Assembly (NCBI RefSeq): GCF_036345155.1
Contig: NZ_CP107772.1
Location: 4,774,001 to 4,838,000, forward strand
Length of the DNA stretch: 64,000 nucleotides
Source: Streptomyces sp. NBC_00582
Lineage (GTDB): Bacteria; Actinomycetota; Actinomycetes; Streptomycetales; Streptomycetaceae
Direction of reading: 5' to 3'
The notes under the pieces were generated by a model. The model had not been told where the DNA came from, ran no database searches, and saw nothing but the letters and a program-made list of their open reading frames with translations. Positions 9,366-20,000 of this stretch are shown in pieces; position 1 is the first letter of the stretch, and every line of letters starts with the position of its first letter. The translations under genes were made by a program, and so were the position numbers.

Positions 9366-10759
9366 CGGTTCGCCTCTTCCGGGTCGGCGGCCAGCCGGGC
9401 CGTGTAGCGCACCGGGAGCTTCTTCAGGCCCCGGCTGGTGGAGTTGTCGAAGACCCACTCCAGCTCGTCGTGCGGTACGGCGAGTTCGAGGCCGGGGAGC
9501 CGGCGCAGCAGGGTCGGGAAGGCGACCGAGCCCTCGACGCGGGAGAGGGGGGCGCCGACGCAGAAGTGGGCGCCGTGGCCGAAGGCGAAGTGGCGGTTGT
9601 TGGCGCGGGTGATGTCGAGGCGGTCGGGGTCCTCGAAGGCCTCGGGGTCGCGGTTGGCGGAGTCCATGAGGATGTGGACGAAGCCCTCGCGGGGTATCGG
9701 GCAGCCGCCGAGTTCCATGTCCTCGGTGGCCACGCGCAGGGTGCCGCGGTAGACGGGCGGCTCGAAGCGGAGGAACTCCTCGACCGCCGACTCGACCAGC
9801 TCCGGCTTCGCGCGCAGGAGGTCGAGCTGGTCGGGGAAGCGGAACAGGGCCTGGAAGCCGTTGCCGATGAGGTTGGCGGTCGTCTTGTGGCCGGCGATGA
9901 TCAGCAGGACGAGGGTGGAGACGAGTTCGTCGTTGGTGAAGACGTCCTCCTCGTCGGCGGCGCGCAGCAGGATGGAGACCAGGTCGTCGCCGAGGCCCTC
10001 GGCGCGGCGCCGGTCGAGCAGCCCGACCAGGTACCGCTCGATGCTGTCGCTGGCCACCTTGAGCTGCCGGTTCGACTCCTCGTCGGCGAAGGGGGCGCCG
10101 CTCAGCCAGTAGCCCCAGGCGTGCAGGTCGGGGCGGTCCTCGATGGGGACGCCGAGGAACTCGCAGATGACCCGCATCGGCAGCGTGAACGCGAACTCCA
10201 TCAGGTCGATCTCGCCCGACGCGGGGAACGCGTCGATGAGTTCGTCGGTGATCTCCTGGATGCGGGGCCGCAGCACGGCCATCCGGCGCGGTACGAAGGC
10301 GCGGCTGACCAGGCGGCGCAGCCGGGTGTGCTCGGGCGCGTCCGCGGTGATCATGTTGCGGATCAGCACCGGGCTGCTGTCCTTGAGCAGGTCGCGGAAC
10401 CAGCCGGGCGCGTTGTCGACGGACTTGGACAGCCGGGGGTCGCCGAAGGCCTTGAGGGCGGTCTCGTACTCGGAGACCACGTAGGCGTCCCCGCCGGGCG
10501 GGTAGTTGATGGGGTGGACCGGGCAACCGGTCGCGCGCAGCCGGGCGTTGGCGGCATGGGTGGCGCCGGGCGCCGGGTCGGGCTCGGTGAAGAACTCGGG
10601 CGGGAGCCGGTCGCCGCCACCGGTCACGACGTCGACGAGGGCGGCGAGGGCGGGGCCGGAGACGGGGGGTCGTGCCGCGGGGGTGGTGTCGGGCTCCTGG
10701 TGACCGTTGGCCGGGGTGGTGGCGGGTGCGGAGGGCTGCCGGGTGGTGTCGGCGGGCAT
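9362..10759 (-). CDS. Cytochrome P450 (second of three in the cluster)
   Basis: This 465-residue P450 has about 45 disordered N-terminal residues rich in Ala, Pro and Thr. The K-helix ExxR reads EFLR, and the heme-thiolate loop reads FGHGAHFCVGAPLSR. The I-helix segment is IIAGHKTTANL, where lysine stands at the position that is normally Glu or Asp next to the oxygen-activating threonine. It resembles macrolide- and peptide-tailoring P450s; its substrate is unknown. It overlaps the exporter gene upstream (TGATG) and the thioesterase gene downstream. No ferredoxin gene lies nearby, so electrons must come from elsewhere. Confidence 0.93.
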   Translation of the reverse strand: MPADTTRQPSAPATTPANGHQEPDTTPAARPPVSGPALAALVDVVTGGGDRLPPEFFTEPDPAPGATHAANARLRATGCPVHPINYPPGGDAYVVSEYETALKAFGDPRLSKSVDNAPGWFRDLLKDSSPVLIRNMITADAPEHTRLRRLVSRAFVPRRMAVLRPRIQEITDELIDAFPASGEIDLMEFAFTLPMRVICEFLGVPIEDRPDLHAWGYWLSGAPFADEESNRQLKVASDSIERYLVGLLDRRRAEGLGDDLVSILLRAADEEDVFTNDELVSTLVLLIIAGHKTTANLIGNGFQALFRFPDQLDLLRAKPELVESAVEEFLRFEPPVYRGTLRVATEDMELGGCPIPREGFVHILMDSANRDPEAFEDPDRLDITRANNRHFAFGHGAHFCVGAPLSRVEGSVAFPTLLRRLPGLELAVPHDELEWVFDNSTSRGLKKLPVRYTARLAADPEEANR

Positions 10760-12060
10760 CACGTCTCCTTGGAGTTCGGGGCGCCGGACGCTTCCGCCGT
10801 GTCGGTGACGGCGTACTCCTCCGGCGGGGCGAGCTTGCGGATGCGGGGGCTGAGCGTGGGCAGGGCGGCCAGGCCCGAGACGATGCCCATGGCCGTGAAG
10901 ACCGCGGTGGGTCCGGCCAGGTCGAAGAGGGCGCCGACGCCGAACACGCCGAGCGGCGCGGCCACCATCGACATGAACATCACGGCGCCGAGCACCCGGC
11001 CCTGGGTCCGGTCCGGTGCCATGGCCGCGAGGTAGGCGAGGAACAGGGCGCTGGTGATGGGCCCGCGCAGGAAGACGCAGGCGACGATGACGCCGAGCGG
11101 GACCAGCCCCGAGACGGTGGCGAGCAGCACGGCCGCGACCGGCCCGATCCAGGCGGCCGTCAGGAACACCACCGGCGGCGGCACCCGCTTGATGATCGGG
11201 CTCGCGAGGAGCGAGCCGACCACACCGCCGATGCCGGCGATGGACAGCAGCAGACCGGTGAAGGTGGAGGAGGCGCCGCGGCTCTCGGCGGTGGCGATCA
11301 GCGCGAGGAAGACCCCGGTGTGGGTGAACGCCATGTTCGAGCCCATGATCCAGACGATCAGCAGCCGCAGGACGGGCTGCCGGGCGAGGAAGCGGAAGCC
11401 CTCGGCGGCGTTGCGCTTCTCGCCGGGCGCCGGGTTCTCCACCTTCAGTGGCTTGCGGATGAACAGCAGCAGCGCGGACGACACCAGGAACGACAGGGCC
11501 GCCGTGAGGAACGGGAAGGCCCGCGCGACGGCGAACAGCGAACCGCCGGCCGGGGGGCCGCCCATGGTGGCCGCGAAGTAGCGGACCTGGTTCTGCGCGG
11601 TCGCCTGGGTCAGCTGCGAGGGCGGCACCAGCTGTTTGATGACGGCGAGTCCGGTCGGGTTGGAGACGCCGAGACAGGCCGCCGAGCCCACGGCCACGGC
11701 GAGGATGACAACCGGGTGGGTGTGCCCGGTGGACACGAGCAGCGCGAGCAGCCCGAGCAGGACGACCCGCACCATGTTGCAGACGATCAGCAGCAGCCGC
11801 CGGTCGACGCGGTCGGCGAGGGTGCCGCCGGGGATCGACATCAGGCTGGCGGTGATCAGCTGGGCGGAGCCGATGGCGCCGGCGTAGAACGCGGAGCCGC
11901 CGGTGGCGAGGATCAGCAGCGGGTAGGCGACCTCGGCGGTCTCCTTGGCCAGCGCGGCGAACGCCTCGCTGGTCCACAGCGCCTGGAAGTCGGCGTTGCG
12001 CAGCAGGGGTTTCTCCTGCGGCCCGGCCTGCGCCTCTTCCTGGGTGATCGCGTCAGCCAT
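10759..12060 (-). CDS. MFS exporter
   Basis: This 433-residue membrane protein has about 12 hydrophobic segments. The loop motif GTLADRVDRR falls after the second to third helix, as in major facilitator efflux pumps of the DHA/MFS_3 type. It is embedded in the biosynthetic operon, overlapping the PKS gene by eight bases upstream and the P450 gene by one base downstream. It probably exports the product and may give self-resistance. The central loop is charged (KVENPAPGEKRN). The substrate cannot be read from sequence. Confidence 0.93.
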   Translation of the reverse strand: MADAITQEEAQAGPQEKPLLRNADFQALWTSEAFAALAKETAEVAYPLLILATGGSAFYAGAIGSAQLITASLMSIPGGTLADRVDRRLLLIVCNMVRVVLLGLLALLVSTGHTHPVVILAVAVGSAACLGVSNPTGLAVIKQLVPPSQLTQATAQNQVRYFAATMGGPPAGGSLFAVARAFPFLTAALSFLVSSALLLFIRKPLKVENPAPGEKRNAAEGFRFLARQPVLRLLIVWIMGSNMAFTHTGVFLALIATAESRGASSTFTGLLLSIAGIGGVVGSLLASPIIKRVPPPVVFLTAAWIGPVAAVLLATVSGLVPLGVIVACVFLRGPITSALFLAYLAAMAPDRTQGRVLGAVMFMSMVAAPLGVFGVGALFDLAGPTAVFTAMGIVSGLAALPTLSPRIRKLAPPEEYAVTDTAEASGAPNSKET

Positions 12061-15000
12061 GGTCACTCCGTTTCTCGTCCAGCACCGCGAGGAGCCCGGC
12101 CGCCAGGGGGCCCGCGTGGGGCTCGGCGAGCATCGACCAGTGGTCGCCGGGGACCGGCTCCACCCGCAGCCCGCCGCCGTACAGCCCGCCGAGCCGGGTC
12201 CGCAGCCGTTCCGCCTCGCCGGGCGCGAGGCCCTCGGCCGCCTTGAACAGCACCGCGCGGCAGGGCAGCGGGCGCGGCCGGTGGCGCAGCAGGGCCGTCT
12301 GCCGGGCCGCGAACCTCCGTCGCAGCTCCGGCTCCCCGCGCAGCCGCCGGGCGAGCGGGCCGACACCGAGCGCGGCCTCGGCCCGGTGGCGCAGGCCGGC
12401 GCGCAGGAAGTCGGGGGCGAGACCGAGGGGCAGTCCTGCCGTGTCGGGCACGAACCCGTCCAGGCACAGCAGGATGTCGACCCGCTCACCGCGCCGGATC
12501 AGCAGCCGGGCCAGCTCATGGGCGACGACGGCGCCGTACGACCAGCCGCCGAGCGTGTACGGCCCCTCGGGCTGGGCCCGCCGCAGCGCCGAGAGGTGGG
12601 CGGCGGCGAGGGCGGCGACCGTGCGCGGGGTGCCCCGGGGGTCGTCGGCGTCCTCCAGACCGAGCACGGGGCGGCCGAGGCCGGCGGCGGCCAGCCGGGC
12701 GGCGAGGCCGCGGTAGGGCAGCGCGGTGCCGACGGCGTCGCTGACGAGGAACAGCGGGCGCTCGCCGGGCCGCCCCTCGGCGAGGGTGGCGACCCCGGGC
12801 ACGGACCGCGCCTGTGCGGCGGCACCGGCCGTGCCCTCGGTGACGGCCGCCACGAGGTCCCCGAAGGTGGGCCGACGGGAGAAGTCGGTGACGGAGGGGG
12901 CGTGGCCGGTGCGTTCCCGGACGGCGGTCATCAGGCCGACGGCCATGAGGGACTCGCCGCCGAGGGCGAAGAAGTCGTCCTCGTCACGGGCTTCGGCCGT
13001 ACCGAGGGTGCGGCACCAGACATCGGCGAGGACGGCCCGTGGACCGTGGGGGGCGGCGGGCGCGGGGGCGGGCGCCGGAGTGGGGGCGCTCGGGGGTGCG
13101 GGCGTGCGCGCCGGTGCGACCGCCGATGTGTACGCCTGCGTGTGCGCCGGTGTCTGTGCTGCGGCACGCTCCGGCGTGCGCGCGGGTGCCGCGGGGGACC
13201 CTGGCGCCGGTGTGCGCGCGGGCGCCCCCGTCCCCCGCCGCTCCTCCAGGCGCTCCTCCAGCCGGTCCCCGCGCGGATCCTCCCCCTGGAACCGATACCC
13301 GGGCAGCGACACGCGCTCCGCCCCCGGGCCGGCCGGCTCGACCACGTCTGCGAGCGCGCGGTCGACGCCGCGTTCCCACAGCGTGCCGAGCGCCGACAGC
13401 AGCGCGTCCTCGGCGGGTTCGTCCGGGCGGCCGGTCAGGCGTACGGCGGTGAAGGCGGCGGCGTCCCAGCCCGCGCTGCGCCGCAGCCCGCCGAGCATCG
13501 AGCTGCCGGGTCCGAGTTCGACGTACGTCGTGCAGCCGGAGGCGAGCAGGGTCTCCATGCCGCGGGCGAGCAGGACGGGGCTGCGGAGCTGGGTGGCCCA
13601 GTACTCGGGGCGGGCCACCAGGTCCGGGTCGGCGCGGTCGCCGGTGGTGTTGGAGATCAAGGGCAGCCGGGGCGGGCGGGCGGGCACCGACGACAGGTGG
13701 GTCCGCACCGCCTCGGCTGCCGGTTCCATGGCCTTCGAGTGGAAGGCGTGCCGGATGTGCACCGGCGTGATCGGCAGGCCCGCCAGCGCGGGGCCCGCCA
13801 GAAGGTCCGTGACGGCACCCTCGGGTCCGGACAGGACGACCGTGCCGGGGCCCTCGACGGCGACGGTGACCTCGCCGTCCGCGGGGAGCCGGGCGGCGAT
13901 CTCACGGGCGTCGCCGGTGACGCTCACCATGCGGCCGGGCGCGGTGTCCGCCATGGCGCGGGCCCGGTGGTGCACCACGTCGGCGGCGTCCTGCGGGGAC
14001 CAGACCCCGGCGAGCGCGGCGGCGGCGTACTCGCCGACGCTGTTGCCGAGCAGGACGGCGGGCCGTACGCCCCACTCCTTCAGCTGGATGCCGAAGGCGT
14101 ACCCGAGGGCGAACAGGGCGAGCTGCTGGTGCACGGTGTCGGCGAACCAGTCCTCGGACGCGCCGGCCTCCTCGTCGACGGCGGGCGTGAGGTCGATGCC
14201 GTGGGCGTCCCGCACCTGCTTGCCGATCGCGTCGAACGCGGCCCGGAAGCCGGGGAGCGCTCGGTGCGCGGCGGCACCGGCGGCGTGCCGCAGGGTGCCC
14301 TGGCCGGGCAGGACGAAGGCGACCTTGCCGAGCCTGCGCGGCTTGGCGCCGGTCTCGCGCGCGGCCTCGCGCCCGGCGACCGAGCGCAGCAGCCGGGCCG
14401 CCTGCTCCGCGTCGTACGCCACGACGGCCGCCCGGTGCTTGTGCGCGCGCCGTGCGGCGAGGGTGCGGGAGACCTCGGCGACGGACGGGGCGGTGCCCGG
14501 GACGGCGTCGGGCCGGCCGGTCTCGGGCCGGCCGGTGTCGAGCCGGTCGGTGTCGCGTTGGCCGGTGTCGAGTCGGTCGGCGAGGGCGTCCGCCATCGCT
14601 CCCAGCGCCCGCGGCGCCGCCGCCGAGACGAGCAGGGGGCGCGGTCCGGGGCGTTCCGGCAGCGGGGCGCGGCGGGGCGCGGAGGTGAGGACGACATGGG
14701 CGTTGGTGCCGCCGACGCCGAAGGAGCTGACGGCGGCGACCCGCGTCCCGTCCTCGCGGCGTGTTTCCCAGGGCTCGGCCCGGTCCACGATCCGAAACGG
14801 CGAACCGTCCAGCTCCAGCAGCGGGTTGGGCCGGGTGTAGTGGGCGGTGGGCACGAGCCGGCCGTGTTCCAGCATCAGCGCGGTCTTGATCAGCCCGGCG
14901 ACCCCGGAGGCGGCGCCGGTGTGGCCGATGTTGCCCTTCACGGCGCCGAGGGCGCACCGGGCGCGGTCCGGGGCGGCGGTGCCGAAGACGTCGGCGAGGG

Positions 15001-15964
15001 CCCGCACCTCCACCGGGTCGCCGAGCCGGGTCGCGGTGCCGTGGGCCTCGACGTAGTCGAGGTCGGCCGGGTCCACGCCCGCCACGGTCTGCGCGGCGCG
15101 GATCACCTCGCTCTGCCCGGCCGGTGAGGGCGCGGTGAACGCCATCTTGTCGGAGCCGTCGTTGTTGACGGCGCTGCCGGTGATCACGGCGGCGATCCGG
15201 TCGCCGTCGCGCAGCGCGTCCGTGAGCCGTTTGAGCACCACCACGGCGACGCCCTCGCTGGGCACGGTGCCGGCCGCCTGCTCGTCGAAGGGCCGGCAGC
15301 GGCCGTCGGGCGAGAGGATGCCGCCGGGCTCGTACAGATAACCCCACTCGCCGTCGGGCATCACGGTGACGCCCCCGGCGAGCGCCGCGTCGCACTCGCC
15401 GCCGATCAGGGCGCGCACGGCGAGATGGGTGGCGGTGAGCGAGGTGGAGCAAGCCGTCTGCACGGTGAGCGCGGGGCCGCGCAGGCCGAGTTTGTAGGCG
15501 GCGCGGGTGGCGAGGAAGTCCTTCTCCCGGCCGATGTAGCGGGCGAGTTCCCCCAGGTCGGGGTCGAGGTGCTCACCCACGCGGTCGGCGCCGGCGTACA
15601 CCCCGATCCGGCCCCGGAAACGGGTCGGGTCGAGTCCGGCGTCGTCGAGCGCGGTGACCGCGGCCTGAAGGAACACCCGCTGCTGCGGATCGGTGGCGGC
15701 GGCCTCGGCGCGGCTGTAGGAGAAGTAGGCGTGGTCGAAGCGGCGGGAGCCGGCGATCACGCCCATCGCGGGCACGAAGTTCTCCCGGCCGACGTACGCC
15801 GGGTCGGCGCCCCGTGCGATCAGCTCGTCCGGGGCGGGGCGGCTGATGCCGTCGGCCCCGGCGCCGAGCAGCGCCCAGTACCGGTCCACGTCCTCGGCCC
15901 CGGGCAGCCGGCAGGCCATGCCGACCACGGCCACCGCGCCCTGTGCTGCGCCCGGCACGCTCAC
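12053..15964 (-). CDS. Type I PKS module: KS-AT-T-TE
   Basis: This 1303-residue single-module PKS starts at a GTG overlapping the P450 stop. The ketosynthase (about 10-430) has TACSTS with C172, EAHGTATRLGD and the GNIGHTGAASG histidine. The acyltransferase has LLGNSVGEYAAA and HAFHS, the latter pointing to malonyl-CoA. After a Pro/Ala/Thr-rich linker come a carrier (FFALGGESLMAV) and a thioesterase (GGWSYGAV, CLDGF, GDHWSML). There is no KR, DH or ER. It likely extends a peptidyl or aminoacyl thioester by one malonate and then releases the beta-keto product by hydrolysis or cyclisation. The first AT serine motif has Asn where His is usual (GNSVG). Confidence 0.95.
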   Translation of the reverse strand: MSVPGAAQGAVAVVGMACRLPGAEDVDRYWALLGAGADGISRPAPDELIARGADPAYVGRENFVPAMGVIAGSRRFDHAYFSYSRAEAAATDPQQRVFLQAAVTALDDAGLDPTRFRGRIGVYAGADRVGEHLDPDLGELARYIGREKDFLATRAAYKLGLRGPALTVQTACSTSLTATHLAVRALIGGECDAALAGGVTVMPDGEWGYLYEPGGILSPDGRCRPFDEQAAGTVPSEGVAVVVLKRLTDALRDGDRIAAVITGSAVNNDGSDKMAFTAPSPAGQSEVIRAAQTVAGVDPADLDYVEAHGTATRLGDPVEVRALADVFGTAAPDRARCALGAVKGNIGHTGAASGVAGLIKTALMLEHGRLVPTAHYTRPNPLLELDGSPFRIVDRAEPWETRREDGTRVAAVSSFGVGGTNAHVVLTSAPRRAPLPERPGPRPLLVSAAAPRALGAMADALADRLDTGQRDTDRLDTGRPETGRPDAVPGTAPSVAEVSRTLAARRAHKHRAAVVAYDAEQAARLLRSVAGREAARETGAKPRRLGKVAFVLPGQGTLRHAAGAAAHRALPGFRAAFDAIGKQVRDAHGIDLTPAVDEEAGASEDWFADTVHQQLALFALGYAFGIQLKEWGVRPAVLLGNSVGEYAAAALAGVWSPQDAADVVHHRARAMADTAPGRMVSVTGDAREIAARLPADGEVTVAVEGPGTVVLSGPEGAVTDLLAGPALAGLPITPVHIRHAFHSKAMEPAAEAVRTHLSSVPARPPRLPLISNTTGDRADPDLVARPEYWATQLRSPVLLARGMETLLASGCTTYVELGPGSSMLGGLRRSAGWDAAAFTAVRLTGRPDEPAEDALLSALGTLWERGVDRALADVVEPAGPGAERVSLPGYRFQGEDPRGDRLEERLEERRGTGAPARTPAPGSPAAPARTPERAAAQTPAHTQAYTSAVAPARTPAPPSAPTPAPAPAPAAPHGPRAVLADVWCRTLGTAEARDEDDFFALGGESLMAVGLMTAVRERTGHAPSVTDFSRRPTFGDLVAAVTEGTAGAAAQARSVPGVATLAEGRPGERPLFLVSDAVGTALPYRGLAARLAAAGLGRPVLGLEDADDPRGTPRTVAALAAAHLSALRRAQPEGPYTLGGWSYGAVVAHELARLLIRRGERVDILLCLDGFVPDTAGLPLGLAPDFLRAGLRHRAEAALGVGPLARRLRGEPELRRRFAARQTALLRHRPRPLPCRAVLFKAAEGLAPGEAERLRTRLGGLYGGGLRVEPVPGDHWSMLAEPHAGPLAAGLLAVLDEKRSDHG
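14513..14580 (-). repeat. 15-bp short tandem repeats in the KS-AT linker
   Basis: About four imperfect 15-bp units built on CCGGTGTCGAGCCGG encode a stretch of the form RLDTGQ-RDTDR-LDTGR-PETGR in the linker before the acyltransferase. Units differ at several bases. The array keeps the reading frame and falls in a low-complexity linker, so it probably has no catalytic effect. Confidence 0.75.
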
Positions 15965-17052
15965 ACCCCCAGCTCGACGTAGAGGTGGTCGAGACCGACG
16001 TACGAGAGGTTCGGCCCCCAGACGACCGCCTCGTCCGCCAGCCGCGCGTCCGGGAAGCGGGCGGCGAACCGGCGCAGCAGGACGGCCGCCTCCAGCCGGG
16101 CCAGGGGCGCGCCCACGCAGTAGTGCGGCCCGAAGCCGAAGACGAGGTGCTGGTCGCCGGTGACCGGACAGGCCCCGCCCCGGGCCTCGTCCAGCAGGCC
16201 CTCCCCGGTGAGGCTGACGAGGACGAGGTCGCCCGCGCGCATCGACTCCCCGGCGAGCTCCTGGTCGTACGCCACGACCCGGCCCAGATGCCGCAGCGGC
16301 GGCCGGCGTTGCAGGACCCGCTCGACGAACTCCTCCGCCGCGCCGGGCCGTTGCTCGCGCACCGCGTCCCACACGGCGGGCTCGCCGAGGACGTCCATGA
16401 CGGTCGAGGCGAGCAGCGAGGAGGTCGTCTCCAGTCCGCCGAAGAGGTTCATCGCCCAGGTGGCGGTGGTGCGCGCCCGGTCCTCGGGGGTCTCCTGCGG
16501 GAAGGACTTGGGGGCGGTGGCGCGGGAGAGCGCCTCGGTCATCTCCACCATCGTGCGGTGCGCCTCGGCCGCGTGGTCCCGGCGGTACATCGCCCCGATG
16601 AACAGCGACAGGGTGCGCGCCCAGCGGTGCAGTGTCCCGGGCGGTTCGGCGACGCCGACGACGTGCGCCATCACCGTGCCGGATATCCCGTCGGCGACGG
16701 CCGGGACGATGTCGTACGGCGGGCTCGCGGCGAGCGCGTCCAGGCACGCGTCGGTGATCTCCTCGACGCGCGGGGCGAGGGAGCGGACGTAGGAGGCGGA
16801 CATCACGCGCTGCACGGGGCGGCGCAGCGCGGTGTGCTCGGGGGCGTCGGTCTGCACGAACCACAGCCGCAGGAACTCGGTGAGTTCGCGGTACTCCTCG
16901 CGGGCGGCCTCGGTCATGTAGAGCTGGAAGGAGCGCTCGAACGTCCCGGATGTGAAGCCGGGGTGGTTGAGGACCTGCCGGGCGAGCCGCGGATCGGCGA
17001 CCACCCAGCATTCGAGGCCCTCGTCCCACGCGAGCGGGGGTGTGCCGTTCAC
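15961..17052 (-). CDS. Cytochrome P450 (first in operon order), short and lacking ExxR
   Basis: This 363-residue P450 starts at a GTG overlapping the NRPS stop (GTGA). It is about 35-40 residues shorter than usual at the N terminus. The heme loop FGFGPHYCVGAPLAR and an I-helix GGLETTSS are normal. In the K helix, however, the position aligned to ExxR reads RVLQ (context VERVLQRRPPL), so both invariant residues are missing. Loss of ExxR is known in the CYP157 family. The heme ligand is intact, so it may still be active. Its place between the NRPS and PKS genes suggests hydroxylation of a carrier-bound intermediate or of the product. Confidence 0.9.
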   Translation of the reverse strand: MNGTPPLAWDEGLECWVVADPRLARQVLNHPGFTSGTFERSFQLYMTEAAREEYRELTEFLRLWFVQTDAPEHTALRRPVQRVMSASYVRSLAPRVEEITDACLDALAASPPYDIVPAVADGISGTVMAHVVGVAEPPGTLHRWARTLSLFIGAMYRRDHAAEAHRTMVEMTEALSRATAPKSFPQETPEDRARTTATWAMNLFGGLETTSSLLASTVMDVLGEPAVWDAVREQRPGAAEEFVERVLQRRPPLRHLGRVVAYDQELAGESMRAGDLVLVSLTGEGLLDEARGGACPVTGDQHLVFGFGPHYCVGAPLARLEAAVLLRRFAARFPDARLADEAVVWGPNLSYVGLDHLYVELGV

Positions 17053-20000
17053 GCGCCGCCGGCCTCCTTCTCGACGAGTGCCCTGAGGCCCGCCGGGGTC
17101 GGCGAGAGCAGGAAGTCGCGCAGCCGGACGGTCGTGCCGAGGTGTTCCTTGACCTTGCGCATGAGGCGGACGGCGCCGAGGGAGTTGCCGCCCACCATGA
17201 AGAAGTCGGTGTCGGCGTCGACGGCCCCGGCCTCGGTGTTCTCCGTGACCTCGGCGAACAGCTCCGCGATGCGCGCGGTCAGGGCGGCTCCCGGGTCCGC
17301 GGCCTCCCGCCTGGCCTGTCCGGCGGGGACGGCGGTGGCGGCGAGGGCGCGCCGGTCGACCTTGCCGTTGGCGGTGACGGGGAGCCCGTCCACGAGTGTC
17401 CACAGGGTGGGGACCATGTAGGCGGGCAGCGTCCGCTGGAGCAGGGAGCGCAGGTCGGTGGCGGCGAGGGCGGCGCCCGGCACCGGGACCACCGCCGCGA
17501 CCAGCCGCTTCTCGGCGCTGTCCCCGTCGGTGACCAGGACGACGGCGTCCTGCACGGCGGGATGCCCGCTCAGCACGTCGGCGATCGCGCTCAGCTCGAC
17601 CCGGTAGCCGCGCAGTTTGACCTGGTCGTCGGCGCGGCCGAGGAACGTCAGCCGGCCCCGGGAGTCGAGGCGTACGACGTCGCCGGTGCGGTAGAGCCGC
17701 TCGGGCAGGTCGGGGGAGAACTCCCCGAAGGAGCGGGCCGTCTCGTCCGGGTCGCCGAGGTAGCCGTCGGCGAGGCCCGCGCCCGCCGCGTACAGCTCGC
17801 CGACCGCGCCGGGCGGCAGCAGCCTGCGGCGGGCGTCGAGGAGGTACACGCGCGTGCCGGGCACGGGCCGGCCGATGGGCAGCGGGCCGTCGATCTCGTC
17901 GGGTGAGGAGACCGAGTGGGTGGTGGTGAAGGTGGTGTTCTCGGTGGGGCCGTAGCCGTTGGTGACGACGAGACCGGGGTGGCGGGCGAGCACCCGGGCG
18001 GTGTGCTCGTGCGGGACGACGTCTCCGCCGGTCAGCAGCTGCTTGAGTCCGCCGAGCGAGTCCGGGGCGAACTCCTCCACCAGCCGGAACAGCCCCGCGG
18101 TCAGCCAGGCGACGGTGACCTCGCGCTCCCGCAGGAACGCGCCGAGCTCGGTGGGCGAGACGAGGCCCGCCGGGTGCACCTCCAGGGCCGTGCCGGTGAG
18201 CAGGGCTCCCCACACCTCCAGGGTGGACGCGTCGAAGGCCAGCGGTGACAGCCGCAGCATCCGCTCGCCCGGCCCGAGCCGTACGAACCCGGCCTCGTGC
18301 ACCAGCCGGATCACGGCCCGGTGCGGTACGGCGACGCCCTTGGGCTCGCCGGTGGACCCGGAGGTGAAGGCGACGTAGGCGAGCCGGGAGGGGTCCTCGG
18401 GGGCCGGTTCCAGCGGGTCGGGCGTGGGCTCCCAGGTGGGCTCCCAGACCGCGACCGGCGCGGTGCCGAGCGTGCGGAAGCGGGCGGCCGCCTCCCCGTC
18501 GGCGGGCCCGACCAGCGCGGCCGTCGGCTCGGCGCGGGTCACGATCCTCGCCAGATGGGCGTCGGTGGCGCTCTGCTCGACGCCGACATAGGCGGCGCCC
18601 GCCCACAGCACGCCCAGCACGGCGACGGCCTCGGCGACGGAGCGCTCGACGCCGATCAGCACGCGGTCACCGGGGCGGACCCCGGCGGCCCGCAGCAGCC
18701 GCGCCTGTTCCCTGGCGGCGTCGGCCAGTTGCGCGTAGGTCAGGGTCGCCGACTCGTCGCGTACGGCGACGGCGTCCGGGGTGCGGGCGGCGGCCGCGCG
18801 GAACAGCGCGTCGAGGGAGGTGTCGGGGAACTCGGTGCGGGTGTCGTTGAGTTCGGCGAGCCGGGCGTCGCCGTCGGCGGAGATGCAGCGCACGTCCTCC
18901 AGACGGTCCGCGTCACCGCTCGCGAGTTCCTCGACGCCGGCCAGGAAGTCGCTGACGAAGGCGCGGGTCTCGGCCTCGGTCCACACGGCGGTTGCGTACT
19001 CGACATGGCCTGCGTAGGCCGGGTCGGAGTGCCCGATGAGCATGGTCAGGTCGAACTGGGAGCCGCCGCCGTGGCCCTCCTCGACGCGCAGCCGGGCGGT
19101 GCCCGCGTCGAGGGTCTGCGGGACGAGCTGGTCGTGCATGCCGAAGCAGACCTGGACCAGCGGATGGCAGCCGAGGCTGCGTTCCACGCCGAGCCGGGAG
19201 ACCAGTTCCTCGAAGGGGAGGTCGCCCGCGTCGATGCTGCGGCCGAGCGAGGTGTGCACGGAGCGCAGGTAGGCGGCGGGACTCGCGTCGTCGTCGAGGT
19301 CGACGCGGACGGGGACGAGGTTGCCCGAGACGGCGATCAGGCGCTCCAGTTCGGCGCTCTGCCGGCCGAGCAGCGGCACTCCGACGAGCAGGCTGCGGGC
19401 GCCGGTGCGGCGGCCGAGGGCGAGTCCGAAGGCGCCGAGCAGGAAGGCGTACGGGGTGACGCCGAGGGCGCGGGCGCGGGCGGTGACGGCGGCGGACAGG
19501 GCCGGTCCGAGGTCGAGGCCGGTGCGGGCGCCGTCCGCGTCCTGGAGGGCGGGGCGCTGCCGGTCGGCGGGCAGTTCCAGGGTGGTGGGCACCCCGTCGA
19601 GGTGCCCCTTCCAGAAGTCGGCCTGGGTGTCCCACACGCCGTGGGCGCGCAGGGTTTCCTGACGGTCCGTCAGAAGCCGTACGGGCGGCGCCTGGTCGGC
19701 CTGCGGCTCGGGCCCGGTGCCGGTGAGCGCGGCGTGCCGGGCGAACACCTCGCGCAGCAGCAGCCCGACCGCCCAGCCGTCGAGCACCATGTGGTGCGCG
19801 GCGAGCACGACCGCGTCACGGCCCTCGGGGTGCGAGAGGTGCAGCAGCCGCCAGGCGGGCGCGGCCGACAGGTCGAACGGACGGCGGCCCTGCTCGGCGC
19901 CCTCGCGGCGTACGAACTCCGTGAACTCCTCGGCCGGCCCCTCGTGCGTGATCTCCGTCAGCTGGGGTGTGTACGCGGCCAGTACCTCGCGTACGACGTC

